From positions 5,830,501 through 5,894,500 of the forward strand of contig OY540819.1 of assembly GCA_961205875.1 (NCBI GenBank): a DNA stretch of 64,000 nt. The letters run 5' to 3'. Shown piece after piece: positions 38,201 to 45,157 of this stretch. The DNA is from Sialis fuliginosa. Its lineage: Eukaryota; Arthropoda; Insecta; Megaloptera; Sialidae. Below the pieces are notes generated by a model. It was not told the DNA's origin. It saw nothing but the letters and a program-made list of their open reading frames with translations, and made no database searches. Numbering within the stretch: position 1 is the stretch's first letter; every line of letters starts with the position of its first letter. Both the position numbers and the translations under genes were made by a program.

Positions 38201-40882
38201 AGCTTCCCGGACTTTCCAGAAAGTGGGCACCCTGATTATCTATTTAACGGTTTATTTCAATACAAAATGTTAGTACGTATGAAGAAAACTTGTTGTCTCC
38301 ACGTTATCATAGCGTATTTTCAATGATTACTTTTAGTATGAACACAAATGTGTATATTTATAAAATGCATAGTAATTTACAAGTAGATTCGTGCCACTGT
38401 TAGTTCCGTAATCAAATAGATAGATTTTTTTGTATTTAAAAAAGTAACAATCAATTTCGGATCTTTTTTCTGTCGACACATCAATGTTGAGAAAATTCGA
38501 CTCAAATATTTCTTCGAATTTGTCCAATTTTTATGTTAGTAATGAAACTGAAAATAATAAATAATATGTGTGTTTAATAGATGATGACATGGTGGTTCAC
38601 AACGTTTATGGCACCGGCTATCAAACAGAAGGTTCATAGCCTGCCTGGTGTGGAATATCTGTACGCTGTGATGTCGCCCGACCAGTTAGAAATACCTGCT
38701 TATATTACTGAATATGATATGTCGGTGAGTACAATAAAAATATAAAATCCCTTTTGTCTTCTTTGTAGAAATCTAATATGAATGATCCATGTGAATCAGA
38801 GCTTGTAAATAAAATTAAAACTTCTGCATTTTCTAACTGCAGTCGAGGAAATTGAGCCTATTTTTAATATACTACGACGGAATGTACAATGTACAGTCGC
38901 CTGCATTAATGGTCTTGCAGTTTGTATTCATTTTCATTTATCACAAACTTATTAGGCTCCTCCCATTTGTGCAATTATAATATTTAAATCATTTCTCCAT
39001 GTATCAAACAAAGACAGATATTTTGAAATTCATTTGTTAGATAAAGAACTACTCTTCGTTTATAGTACTCATATATATTTGTGCAATTAAATTATTATGT
39101 AATCTATTGAAAATTGTATACGTAAATTTTGTGGCAATAAATATTTTATATTCCAAATTTTAGTATTTAAATATATTAAACTTGATAGAAAAAGATAACC
39201 GATGATGTTTGTCTTTAAATTTGGAATGTGTTGTAAGCGATTCTAGCCTTTAGGGTGCCAGACGAGTTCTGCAGGCGACTGTACATATCACTGCGAGTCG
39301 CATGTATTCCAAATCGATTTGTGGATTCGAGTATAGGGTTTTAGAGACATATTTCAAAACCTCCCCCTCAACATTAAGGCACCTAAAATTTCAAGCTCAT
39401 TTCAAGATTTTTTTTCGTTACAAAATGAAATATTATCTTTTTAGTCTTTTTATATGTTTTTATTTGCATCTTAAATTACACAAAAAAAATGTTTTTTTGT
39501 AAATTTTATTATACTTTGTTTGTGTTCTTTGGGGTCAAAAGTGGGTGGGTGGAGGTAAGCACATCTCCACTTGTATTGTTTTCAAATAAAAAATCAAATA
39601 TATTTTCATTTTATAGACATTTATCTATCGTATTACCTATAATCAGACATTTAAATTAATAAAAAACAAAATTGCGGACTTGTGAAAAAAAGTTTGCAAA
39701 AATCGTGTTTTTTCTTTCGATGTAAATCGATTAATAAAAATAAATTAAGTAATACGATAACCATTAGTGTGTAGAACAACGTGTTAAAATTAGAGCCAGT
39801 CGGTTGATTAAAATTTCGTTTCTGCTTCCCACAAACCGAAAAAAGTGTTTTCGAGAAAAACGCGTTTAAAAATTTAGTAACAGATGTTATATTAACACAG
39901 CTCGTTTTCTTCTATGTGCTATAACTTCGTAAATACATTGAATTTCGGTCTACAATTTTCACATTTACATTTTACTTTCAAAATATGTATTAAAAAAATC
40001 GAAAATTTTAAATCATCACACCCAGGCCCGGATTTAAAAACTTGCCGCCCCTAGGCAGTTGCGAAAATTGCCGCCCCCCCCCTCGAAACTAACAGTTTAA
40101 GACATAGATGTCAAAATATAAAACTCAGGATTTTTTTTTTTGGTTGCGTCAGTTTCAATTTTTAATTTAATTTTTATAAAGTTACATTAGGAAACATAAA
40201 AACTGAAGACCTTTTTTTTTTAGTCATGCTTGAGTTACATGTATAGAGAAATTATTGCTTATTGCGAAAATTGCCCCCCCCCCCTCGAAACTAACAGCTT
40301 AAGACATAGATGTCAAAATATAAAACTCAGGATTTTTTTTTTTGGTTGCGTCAGTTTCAATTTTTAATTTAATTTTTATAAAGTTACATTAGGAAACATA
40401 AAAACTGAAGACCTTTTTTTTTTAGTCATTCTTGAGTTACATGTATAGAGAAATTATTGCTTATGGGTTGAAATTTTTACGTCTCGATTTTCGGATGGCA
40501 AACTCATCGATAATGGAATCAAAATCAAAGTCAATTCCCACGAATATAACAAGTTTTCTAAGTTTCCACCAAAATTTGCCGCCATAGGCAGCTGCCTACT
40601 CTGCCTGCATGGTAAATCCGGGCCTGATCACACCGCAATATAACCTTAAAGAAGAAGATTTTTATAATTTCTAATAACTGCTTGATTGCCCCAGGGCACT
40701 TCCCGATCCTCTCAGTCATCCGTGTCTGGTCGTGGCACTGTGGCGTTAATAACTGGCTGTATATGAACATAAATGCAAAAAAAATCTAATAGAGAATGTC
40801 CATTAAACTTTATGTTAATTATAGATATTTCTGTTTCTAGATCAATGGGTTACGTTATTTCCAACCAGGAGCTCCTACGTAA
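2095..40882 (+). CDS. GDAP2: GDAP2 homologue, macro domain + CRAL-TRIO protein (11 exons, 506 aa)
   Basis: This is ganglioside-induced differentiation-associated protein 2, joined from exons 2095-2282, 5396-5538, 8199-8331, 10551-10660, 13094-13333, 21069-21240, 32169-32322, 35117-35256, 36155-36209, 38581-38724 and 40841-40882. All junctions use GT..AG and their phases agree. The total of 1,521 nt gives 506 residues, against 497 in human. Residues about 55-235 form a macro (ADP-ribose-binding fold) domain, with the landmarks VVLWMGD, AIVNSTNESL, RYIIHTVGPKY and LPLYFPRS-like. Residues about 330-495 form a CRAL-TRIO/Sec14 lipid-binding domain, with RAKSEDL, YFHTLTS, NLKAFYIVHPTFW and WFTTF. 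The family is cytosolic or lysosome-associated and poorly understood; one vertebrate report links it to neuronal function. The macro loop lacks the glycine-rich catalytic stretch of MacroD enzymes, so hydrolase activity is unlikely (inference). The identification is very secure. Confidence 0.95.
2283..5395. other. GDAP2 intron 1
   Basis: It is mostly AT-rich with no recognised element. The exception is a more GC- and CpG-rich patch at about 2,845-3,110, followed by short coding-like scraps to about 3,310, listed separately. Confidence 0.7.
2793..3095 (+). other. GC-richer island with an unrecognised 100-codon open frame
   Basis: Within an AT-rich intron, 2,845-3,110 is clearly richer in G+C and CpG. 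It holds an open frame ending in KTPKRFRNEIAKQIKM and MVPRAGNSSALGEVF. I recognise no family. The sequence after it (3,205-3,290) also reads briefly like coding DNA (YCVNCDSMGLMNVACPDYPK) but in a broken frame. It could be an old retrocopy, a degenerate transposon ORF, or a regulatory CpG patch. No start context or splice sites favour an expressed gene. Confidence 0.25.
5396..5538 (+). CDS. GDAP2: GDAP2 exon 2 (macro domain start)
   Basis: The acceptor TTACAG precedes the exon and the donor is AAAG|GTGACT (phase 1). It encodes WMGDISALQADAIVNSTNES and then a loop NDNNSVSNKIYNRAG. In active MacroD-type domains this loop carries a GGGVD-like glycine run. That run is absent here, as it is in other GDAP2 proteins. 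Confidence 0.93.
5539..8198. other. GDAP2 intron 2
   Basis: AT-rich noncoding sequence with a poly-T run near 6,899-6,912. A short GC-richer piece at 7,905-7,980 was not recognised. No transposon ends or genes were found. Confidence 0.6.
8199..8331 (+). CDS. GDAP2: GDAP2 exon 3 (macro domain)
   Basis: The acceptor is TTGCAG and the donor TATAG|GTAATT (phase 2). It encodes ECKTGEVRVTQGHALPSRYI then IHTVGPKYNVKYQTAAENTL and HACYR, matching the macro-domain core strand and the GPKY motif of the family. Confidence 0.95.
9596..9910. mobile_element. Inverted-repeat MITE, family E copy 1
   Basis: The ends are inverted: ATGTCCGGTATTATAAAG at the left and CTTTATAATACCGGACAT at the right, about 315 bp in all. 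The same family occurs at 53,446-53,696 and as a truncated piece at 19,316-19,400 (shared TTATATGACAGTT). The target-site duplication is not clear, possibly TA. Confidence 0.7.
9911..9975 (+). repeat. Dispersed repeat fragment, retrotransposon-tail-like
   Basis: Matches 527-580 (TTAGGCTTTTTAA, then AAAATCGGCTCAGTAG). It directly abuts the right end of the inverted-repeat element, so that element may have landed in an older copy. Confidence 0.35.
10551..10660 (+). CDS. GDAP2: GDAP2 exon 4 (macro domain)
   Basis: The acceptor is TATTGCAG and the donor TTAC|GTAAGT (phase 1). It encodes RNVLHKCCELNLRTIGLCVV then NSVKRNYPPDQGAHIAL. It follows the human pattern RNVLQ...GFCVINSAKRGYP...HIALR closely. 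Confidence 0.95.
10781..11527. mobile_element. Foldback MITE, TA target site
   Basis: Perfect 10-base ends ATACCGGGTG / CACCCGGTAT extend into inverted arms of more than 110 bp with few mismatches (for example the CGCCTAAACTATTGAAGAT stretch near 10,826 and its complement near 11,485). TA flanks both sides. The total is about 747 bp, with no ORF. Confidence 0.85.
11713..11860 (+). repeat. 21-bp tandem array (left)
   Basis: About six or seven units of a 21-bp motif. Because the period is a multiple of three, the frame stays open and reads as repeats of the form FKLGxIN within a 97-codon open frame (11,573-11,866). It is most likely a by-product of the repeat, not a gene. Confidence 0.8.
12325..12437 (-). 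repeat. 21-bp tandem array (right, inverted)
   Basis: About five units of the reverse complement of the left array (CAATTTGAAATTGATTA-like), forming the second arm of a large hairpin with 11,699-11,860. Confidence 0.8.
13094..13333 (+). CDS. GDAP2: GDAP2 exon 5 (macro domain end)
   Basis: The acceptor TTTTACAG gives Arg across the junction, then TVRRFLDHYGHAIDTVIFAL. The exon ends in PDRQIRIIDNPQHTLH and the donor is CATC|GTGAGT (phase 1). It contains the family motif LPLYFPRS as MPLYFPRSKYEEDIARWQLP and the ADIG/EPxxPxRQIR segment after the macro domain. Confidence 0.96.
13990..14130 (+). repeat. Degenerate LINE-tail-like repeat
   Basis: A motif like AATTCAGATCGGTACATTTTT followed by CGTGAACG and then an imprecise (CA)-rich run CACAGACACACAGGTACACG resembles the 3' end of RTE/CR1-type insect LINEs. 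No coding part is present. Confidence 0.3.
14455..14709. mobile_element. pogo/Tigger-like MITE with TA target site
   Basis: Inverted termini CAGTAAACTCTCGGTAATCC and CGGATTACCGCGGGTCTACTG, with TA duplicated on both sides (14,453-14,454; 14,710-14,711). CAGTA..CTC..TAATCCG termini are characteristic of pogo/Tigger elements. It is 255 bp with no ORF, and an internal GTCTAATCCGGCG repeats the terminal motif. Confidence 0.85.
15284..15440 (+). mobile_element. Degraded copy of the 387-bp MITE (family F)
   Basis: Starts TACAGTCGTATGCAGA and shares AACTTAGTAGGCTCCTCCCA and the following approximately 90 bases with the intact copies at 28,016 and 38,894. The right half is missing. Confidence 0.7.
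17422..17575. mobile_element. Short pogo-like MITE
   Basis: Termini TACAGTGAAACCTC and GAAGCTCCACTGTA are inverted and flanked by TA. It is 154 bp. Internal TTAGTACGT repeats resemble pogo-type ends. Confidence 0.75.
17819..17853. repeat. Short perfect hairpin
   Basis: Two 15-base arms, TAAACGTGAGTGAGT and its exact complement, are separated by GACAA. A related ACTCACG motif recurs nearby (16,755; 17,742). Function unknown. Confidence 0.6.
19316..19400 (+). mobile_element. Family E fragment
   Basis: TATTATAAAGAACT...GTTAGATTACAAGCACTTT...TTATATGACAGTT parallels the left half of the element at 9,596-9,910. The right end is absent. Confidence 0.5.
19631..19706 (+). repeat. 20-bp tandem repeat, about 4 copies
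   Basis: The unit GTCAAAATGACATTTAAAAC is repeated with A/G and T/C substitutions, and the last copy is degenerate. Each unit contains a near-palindrome TGACATTT/AAATGTCA-like. Confidence 0.8.
19905..20100 (+). repeat. LINE-tail-like repeat with GGAC/GACA microsatellite
   Basis: ATATCGGTTCAGTGGTTCAT followed by a (GGAC)n then (ACAG)n run resembles the 3' end of an RTE-type retrotransposon in insects. No reverse transcriptase reading frame is present. Confidence 0.45.
20423..20652. mobile_element. hAT MITE with 8-bp target duplication
   Basis: Termini CAGTGGCG / CGCCACTG, with an exact 8-bp target duplication CTATATCG at 20,415-20,422 and 20,653-20,660. It is 230 bp, non-coding, with internal GAAGCAGTGCTTCCC. 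The 8-bp duplication and CAGTG ends define hAT. Confidence 0.92.
21069..21240 (+). CDS. GDAP2: GDAP2 exon 6 (linker)
   Basis: The acceptor is TGTTTTAG and the donor GAACG|GTCAGT (phase 2). It encodes PDDETIDLSSQLETSLSVGE then HAFSQMQGDLDQQRLLGERP. The family motif (S)HAF.RMEGDID.QR between the two domains is recognisable. It is distinctly more GC-rich than the flanking introns. Confidence 0.93.
21286..21939. mobile_element. Near-perfect foldback element
   Basis: The left arm from 21,286 (GTGATCTCGGTTGATCTTCA) to about 21,561 is the complement of about 21,660-21,939, leaving a loop of about 100 bp. The flanks share TTCA (21,282-21,285 and 21,940-21,943), a possible 4-bp target duplication. 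No ORF is present. Very high arm identity suggests a recent insertion. Confidence 0.9.
24181..24741. mobile_element. hAT MITE with 8-bp target duplication
   Basis: Termini CAGTACCGGCTTTAGG and TAAGGCCGGCACTG, with the exact 8-bp duplication AATACCTA (24,173-24,180; 24,742-24,749). A run of about 12 G lies just inside the left end. It is 561 bp and non-coding. Confidence 0.92.
26939..27115. mobile_element. Short inverted-repeat element
   Basis: GGGTCGATCC...GAGCCGGTCTCGCTCCAATC at the left pairs with GACTGGAGCGAGACC...GGATCGACCC at the right. The flanks are TTTA / TTAA, compatible with a TA target. It is about 177 bp, in an otherwise GC-poor intron. Confidence 0.75.
28016..28402. mobile_element. 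387-bp MITE (family F), intact copy 1
   Basis: Termini CAGTCACCTGCA and TGCAGGCGACTG, flanked by TA. Nearly identical over its whole length to 38,894-39,281 in intron 10 of the same gene. Tc1/mariner- or pogo-like by target and ends. No ORF. Confidence 0.9.
29440..29720 (+). promoter_or_regulatory. Candidate internal GDAP2 promoter (CpG-rich patch)
   Basis: In an AT-rich intron this stretch is unusually dense in CpG (GCGCCAGCGC, CACGCGCATG, AGCCGCCATG, AAACGCGCTCC, AACGCGCGTG). It lies directly upstream of an ATG exon with a donor in the right phase. No TATA box is clear. This is inference from composition and context. Confidence 0.4.
29721..29749 (+). CDS. GDAP2: Candidate alternative first exon of GDAP2 (CRAL-TRIO-only isoform)
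   Basis: ATG AAG ATT CAA GAA AGT, then codons for PEE and two bases AA, end at a consensus-like donor AA|GTATGT (phase 2). Exon 7 begins with A TAT GAG, so splicing gives MKIQESPEEKYERLLRRAK and continues in frame. With exons 7-11 this makes 564 nt, or 187 residues, containing only the CRAL-TRIO domain. The upstream ATG at about 29,680 opens only a three-codon frame. The phase match alone has a one-in-three chance of being accidental. Confidence 0.38.
31770..31938. mobile_element. Short TIR element with paired 21-bp direct repeats
   Basis: GCCTCAGTAGCTTTTGA and TCAAGCTACTGAGGC are inverted ends. Inside, GGCACCCCAGATGACGTATT occurs twice in direct orientation (31,799 and 31,893). It is 169 bp, more GC-rich than its surroundings. 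Confidence 0.55.
32169..32322 (+). CDS. GDAP2: GDAP2 exon 7 (CRAL-TRIO start)
   Basis: The acceptor is TTTTGCAG and the donor GATAAG|GTTAAT (phase 0). It encodes YERLLRRAKSEDLTEVSGIG then CLYQSGVDRLGRPVVIFVGK, matching the family RSEDL...LYQTGVD..GR.V...VG motif. It is the shared first downstream exon of the proposed short isoform. Confidence 0.95.
33575..33827. mobile_element. Possible degraded hAT MITE
   Basis: Begins CAGTAATGC and ends ACGCCACTG, like the end of the hAT at 20,652. The flanking octamers match only partly, so the boundaries are tentative. Confidence 0.25.
34226..34841. mobile_element. PIF/Harbinger-like MITE, TTA target duplication
   Basis: Perfect inverted ends GGGTTCCGAAG / CTTCGGAACCC, flanked by TTA on both sides. 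A 3-bp TTA/TAA target and GGG-starting ends are typical of Harbinger. Inside, a unit of roughly 120 bp is repeated in tandem (ATGGTGCCTGTAGGGGG at 34,487 and ATGGCGCCTGTAGGGGG at 34,622, with degenerate ATGCACCTGTAGTGG at 34,789). Confidence 0.75.
35117..35256 (+). CDS. GDAP2: GDAP2 exon 8 (CRAL-TRIO)
   Basis: The acceptor is TTTTCAG and the donor TATAA|GTAAGT (phase 2). It encodes ALLYLIYLLDPIVKGDYVIS then YFHTLTSSSNYPSLSWLREV and YNVLPYK, including the family YFHTLTS motif. Using the later GTATCG donor instead would bring in a stop codon. Confidence 0.95.
35257..36154. other. GDAP2 intron 8
   Basis: AT-rich. Short inverted TGACGTAATGTTACGTCA near 35,547-35,564 is a palindrome containing two CRE-like TGACGT cores. 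Nothing else was recognised. Confidence 0.55.
36155..36209 (+). CDS. GDAP2: GDAP2 exon 9 (CRAL-TRIO)
   Basis: A 55-nt exon with acceptor TTTACAG and donor AAAG|GTATGT (phase 0). It encodes KYKKNLKAFYIVHPTFWTK, directly matching KYKRNLKAVYFVHPTF in vertebrate GDAP2. Confidence 0.95.
36470..37057. mobile_element. Foldback MITE
   Basis: GTCCTCGGTCCCGGCTTTAA at the left pairs with TTAAAGCCGAGACCGAGGAC at the right. The arms are about 147 bp, reaching AACATGTTT/ACATGTTTGACG. TA flanks both sides. Open frames inside it (for example 36,486-36,671) are by-products of the arms. Confidence 0.88.
37915..38236. mobile_element. TIR element with poly-G run
   Basis: Ends TCAGGGTGTCCACTGG and GTGGGCACCCTGA are inverted. 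The flanks can be read as ATTAT or TTA duplications, so the superfamily is ambiguous (Harbinger-like if TTA). A 17-base G run lies at about 37,999, and CCCTGACTTT-type motifs recur at least six times. Confidence 0.65.
38581..38724 (+). CDS. GDAP2: GDAP2 exon 10 (CRAL-TRIO end)
   Basis: The acceptor is TTTAATAG and the donor TCG|GTGAGT (phase 0). It encodes MMTWWFTTFMAPAIKQKVHS then LPGVEYLYAVMSPDQLEIPA and YITEYDMS. It parallels STWFFTTF...ISPEQIDFPPFVLEYD in human. Confidence 0.95.
38894..39281. mobile_element. 388-bp MITE (family F), intact copy 2
   Basis: Termini CAGTCGCCTGCA and TGCAGGCGACTG with TA on both sides. Nearly identical to 28,016-28,402 and in the same orientation. Both copies are followed by TACATAT. 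Confidence 0.9.
40023..40626. mobile_element. hAT element with internal 203-bp tandem duplication
   Basis: Termini CAGGCCCGGATTTA / TAAATCCGGGCCTG with the exact 8-bp target duplication ATCACACC (40,015-40,022; 40,627-40,634). A unit of about 203 bp starting TTGCGAAAATTG occurs twice in tandem (40,059 and 40,262), almost identical. No ORF. Confidence 0.92.
40059..40463 (+). repeat. 203-bp tandem duplication inside the hAT element
   Basis: Two consecutive copies share AACTAACAGTTTAAGACATA (T/C variant), the TTTTTTTTTGGTTGCGTCAG stretch and ATGTATAGAGAAATTATTGC. Few substitutions separate them. Confidence 0.9.
40841..40882 (+). CDS. GDAP2: GDAP2 exon 11 (terminal)
   Basis: The acceptor is TTTCTAG. 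It encodes INGLRYFQPGAPT and a TAA stop at 40,880-40,882, continuing EYDMS in frame. This short tail is not conserved with vertebrates, but phase and acceptor are clean. Confidence 0.85.
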   Translation: MNGLRYFQPGAPT

Positions 40883-41197
40883 AATTTGGACTGATTAAAC
40901 TGATACATTCATATACTTATGATTAGGTTAAGCATCAGAGTAACAAATATACTAAAACAATGTTTGTTGTTCTAAGGCGCTCGAGATGAATACAGGACGC
41001 TACTAGAGCGGAAATTTTGCGGCAAATATTATAAACTAAACAAATGACTTTAAGCTATGCGGTGCCAATTAATGTGCAAGCTGATAACAAGTATTGGCCT
41101 TTATGTAAAAGCTTGCGGTAAAACTTTATTAATTTAGATGACATAAAAGGATGATATTTGTGACTGTTACAAGCAAGAATTGGTATTTGAATTATAA

Positions 41198-41218
41198 ATA
41201 AATAAAAAGTTAAATAAA
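41198..41218 (+). terminator. Likely GDAP2 polyadenylation signals
   Basis: Clustered AATAAA hexamers about 320 bases after the stop codon are followed by a T-rich stretch (TTTGTTTTATAT). They are the first clear cluster downstream. Confidence 0.5.
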
Positions 41219-41229
41219 GTACCTCAAAA

Positions 41230-44200
41230 ATTTGTTTTATATAAAAATGTATTTATAATGATATTTCCCAGCTGTTAGGCTACAACTTCCAGAGGTAGCT
41301 CCAAGTCTGTAATATACCTGTAATAAAATAATTGTGAAGAAAATATGGAAGGTACAAAAAAAAATTGCTGGTCAATACAAAAAAGATAATAATTTTTTCG
41401 TAAGTAATAAATGCTGACTTTTGCTTCTAATAGTCGCATATTTTACCTTGTAAACATTATATTTTTCTTTTAAATGTTTAATTGTTATCGTTAAGACTTT
41501 GCCCTTTTTTGTAAATATTGTTGATTTGTTCTTTTGAAAAAAGAACTGAACATTTAAATATTTAAATAGTATAATCCTATAAAAAATAACCTACCAGGGT
41601 GCCAAAGAAAATCATTCGATTGGGGAAATCCTTATTTTCGAGGGTAGGTTCGTTAGAAGTTTTACTGTATGAAATTTTATAGATTAATTTAATAAACAGA
41701 TATAAAAAAAATGGTTTGTCATCTCCATTGTTTGAAAACTTTTAATCGTAAAAAATCGACATTTCTGTCTAATATACTCGTAAATGTTAGAACCTAAAAT
41801 AAATATAACAAATGTACAATCATGATTACCTCAGGGCATAATTTGTTTTTTAATTTATGTATTATCCTGAATCTTGTAAATATAATCTCCAATTGTTAGT
41901 ATTTGAAAAATCATAGTTTGGGCAAAGTCTTTTAATATTGATTGATAACCATAATATAATTATGTTATTGTGACTTCTACATAACTGTTGATTGGAGATA
42001 AATTTAATTGGTTATAATCTCAATAGAAATGACTATTTTTAACAATACATACAAACTTAACTTATTTAAAAATTGAAATTAACGTATGAAATATATGGGT
42101 GATTTCACCAAAAACTGAAAAGAAAGTTATTCAGGGCCTAAATATAAATATATATATAATATTTTATTAAATCCAGTCTTCACAAATACGGTCCTGAAGC
42201 TTAAATTTATTTGTTTAAAAATAAAAACAGATATTTTTTTCTAGTGCCCCTTTTTTATTCTTTTTGTATTTTTTTAATTCGAAAATTAAATAATAATAAT
42301 ATATCCGAAAATCGATTTGGGTTGTTACATTCTCTAACTGGCCAAGAAAGAATAATAAGATGACATCTAGACTGTTCCAGTTGGGGTAGAAACCTGTATA
42401 TTCATATTTTATCATTGAATTTTTTTTATTCCTTGTGCCATAAAAACACTTTATCAATAAAAATTATCTCCAATGTACTTTTCTTCTATGTTAATTTTGT
42501 TTAAATAAAAAGTGAAATGCATTTGCAGTAATAGCTTCCCAAGATAGATTGTTATGCCTCAGTAGTTAATAAAAAAAATATATGATAAATTCGACATTAG
42601 AAGAAAGTATTAATTTTGTGATTCCATAGAGAAATTGTTAAATACGATATTGTTTCATATATATAATGGATTTATGATATATTATACAAAGCGATTAGGT
42701 TTTCAAAACGTAAATATTATATCAAAATAAAATCTTGTTTAAATATCAAAAACATTTTCGAATAAATGCGGGTAAAACGTATTTAAGTAAGATTTTATTT
42801 GATCATTGTTTTCATTGATATCTCTAATTGATATTGGTACCTTTATTTTTAAACAACTTAAGTCACCAAGTTTAAAATAAATATTTGATTTGTTGTCATT
42901 TGAAAGAAAACATGATTCTTATTTAATTTCTTTCGTAATTTATAATATTTTTAATTTATATGTTTATCAGAAATGAATTGAATAAATAGTTCCTGAAATT
43001 CGGGAACTAAGAATATACAGGGTCAACTAAATCAAAATATTGGTGACTTACTTTGTCTACATAGCACTATGAGAGTAAAAAGTGGATATTAGAATCAGCA
43101 ATGATTGTTTTTCATTAAAGCAGAGTTTGAAGACTAAATGTTTGATTATTATTTTTTGGAAGGGTGCTTACTAAAGGTATTAATAGGTCAGTAATAATTT
43201 ATACATTGTTGAATTCATGTTAAAATTAGTGTCAATCTATTATAATGTAAGAATCATATGATTTGTATAGAGAGTTTTGTTGTATTTTTCATTATATGAA
43301 CATTAATATTTAAATTATAATTTTAATAACATATTTAGATATATTTTATGTCGACATTTTCATCTAATTAATTTGTTTTAATATATTATTACTAGAGGTT
43401 AAGTTTTATTAAAATTATAATTTATACGTAAATAAAACGTGCTTCATATTAAAAAGTAAAATAGTAAAAATCCCTATAATTTAGTATTTTTTTTAATTGT
43501 AACAGATTTTATCAAATTCGTGGAATTAATAATTTATTGTAATAACTATAGTTTATTATAATTATGGATAAATAAAATACATTCATCAAAATAATAAATG
43601 GTACAAAATACGTTTAGAAATAAAATATGCAATATTAAAAGCATGCCCCCTACTTCCTTCACTCTATCGCGGGCCCCCGAGTTTGATTTTCGACGAGCCG
43701 CTTTCTGTTAAATTTTTGACGACGACCAAAAAAATTGATGCTATTCAAAAATTAACAATTTTAGCTAATCGTCAAATAGCTCTGCAGAAACTCAAAAAAA
43801 GTATTTGACAAAATTTATAATTATTTTTTGCTTGTTTTATAATCTCGTTTGAAATATTGTCCTTTTTTTCTTGTAAAATTTGACAACTTAACCGAAATAA
43901 TAATTTTATATAATTTTTATTATGAGAAATAAATCATTTTCATATATTTGCCATCAATTTAAAATGATCTCCACACTTATAACAGAAATTTCATGAATTT
44001 GAATAAAATATTCAAACTAAAAAATTGACTTTCACCAACATAGAAAAAATACGATTTAGTATTCTATATTGGTGTTCGTGTTTGTTTAAAATACATATAC
44101 AGGTGTCCAGAAAGTCGTTTAACCTAAATACATTATGCTTAATTTCGATTAAGGGACATTTCTGCCATTCTGTATTACCTATTGTTTATTACAGCATTAT

Positions 44201-45070
44201 GAACGTTTGTATGTTCATAATACAAAATATGAGTGAATTTTTCACTATTCTGGTGAAATATAATAGCAATATAACTGTAGATAATAAAAAAATAAAATTT
44301 GTTAACGTAATTTATAACACCATATTTGTACATAGGTATAAAAATAACTTTGCTTTATTTTCAATTGAAATTTATATGTGTTAGTTATTATATACACCTG
44401 TTTTAACATGCTGTTATTATAATATGTAAATAACATAATTTAATAAGCCAGTATAAAAAAACTGTACAATATTGTAGAATTATACATAATAAGGTACCTA
44501 CAATATATCGTTTTCGATGACATAAATGAGTATTCATTTTTATTTGATTATACCTATTATTACCTACTTTAAATGACACCTATCTATCAGATTTATTTAT
44601 TAGGTTAGATCAGATTATCATCAAGAAAAGACTATAAATATGTAGTAAGTTTTCACATCTATATAAAGTAATATTGTTTATATTGTTTAAAAAATCCAAA
44701 AAAATAATCTATAATGTAATAATAATAATTTATATCATCAGGTGAATAAAAAAACGCCTATATGTTATTATCAAAGGGCGCAGCGCAGTTACTCCTGTGA
44801 ATAGCTAGATAATCTGCAGATTTACTAACCACTGGTGAGTTTTTAGTCACTCGTGATCCACAAATATATAATAAAAAAATATTAACCCCTCCAAATTGAA
44901 TATTTTTTTTGTATGACGAGTTTTTCTTTAAACAGCTTACTTTTCAAAATAAAAAATCATATTGTTTTATTTGAACACACAGTATAAGGTGATTTATAGT
45001 TCCGAAGTCCTATGTTACAAAACATAAAATTTTACATATATAGTAATAAGATAATAAATTATTATTTCAG
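41230..45070. other. Intergenic AT-rich DNA between GDAP2 and the IR gene
   Basis: No gene, RNA or transposon ends were recognised. A slightly GC-richer patch lies at 43,650-43,720, and an ACAGGTGTCCAGAAAGTCG motif at about 44,100 resembles mariner-type ends. The 119-codon open frame at 44,025-44,384 has AT-driven composition and no recognisable domain. Confidence 0.6.
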
Positions 45071-45081
45071 AAAAATTTAAA

Positions 45082-45157
45082 ATGGTCAATATTACATTCC
45101 TGCTAATAGCACTAAATCAATTTTTAAATGGATATCACATAATAATACTTAATTCAG
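45082..45157 (+). CDS. IR exon 1 (signal peptide)
   Basis: Encodes MVNITFLLIALNQFLNGYHI then IILNS, a hydrophobic secretion signal. The donor is TCAG|GTAAAT (phase 1). An acceptor-like ATTTCAG at 45,064-45,070 just upstream suggests a 5' untranslated intron. Confidence 0.8.

Larger units (their letters stand above)
36210..38580. other. GDAP2 intron 9
   Basis: Contains a foldback element (36,470-37,057) and a TIR element with a long G run (37,915-38,236), preceded by a GGGTGACCAGA-starting fragment (about 37,697-37,905) that may be another degraded element. The rest is AT-rich. Confidence 0.65.
38725..40840. other. GDAP2 intron 10
   Basis: Holds the second intact family F MITE (38,894-39,281) and a hAT element (40,023-40,626). 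The part between, 39,290-40,015, is AT-rich with no recognisable content. Confidence 0.65.

Noticed and set aside
44025..44384. 119-codon open frame on the + strand in the intergenic region
   Set aside because: Amino-acid content follows AT bias (Ile, Asn, Phe, Lys), there is no domain, and part of it overlaps a mariner-end-like motif. No flanking splice or start context.
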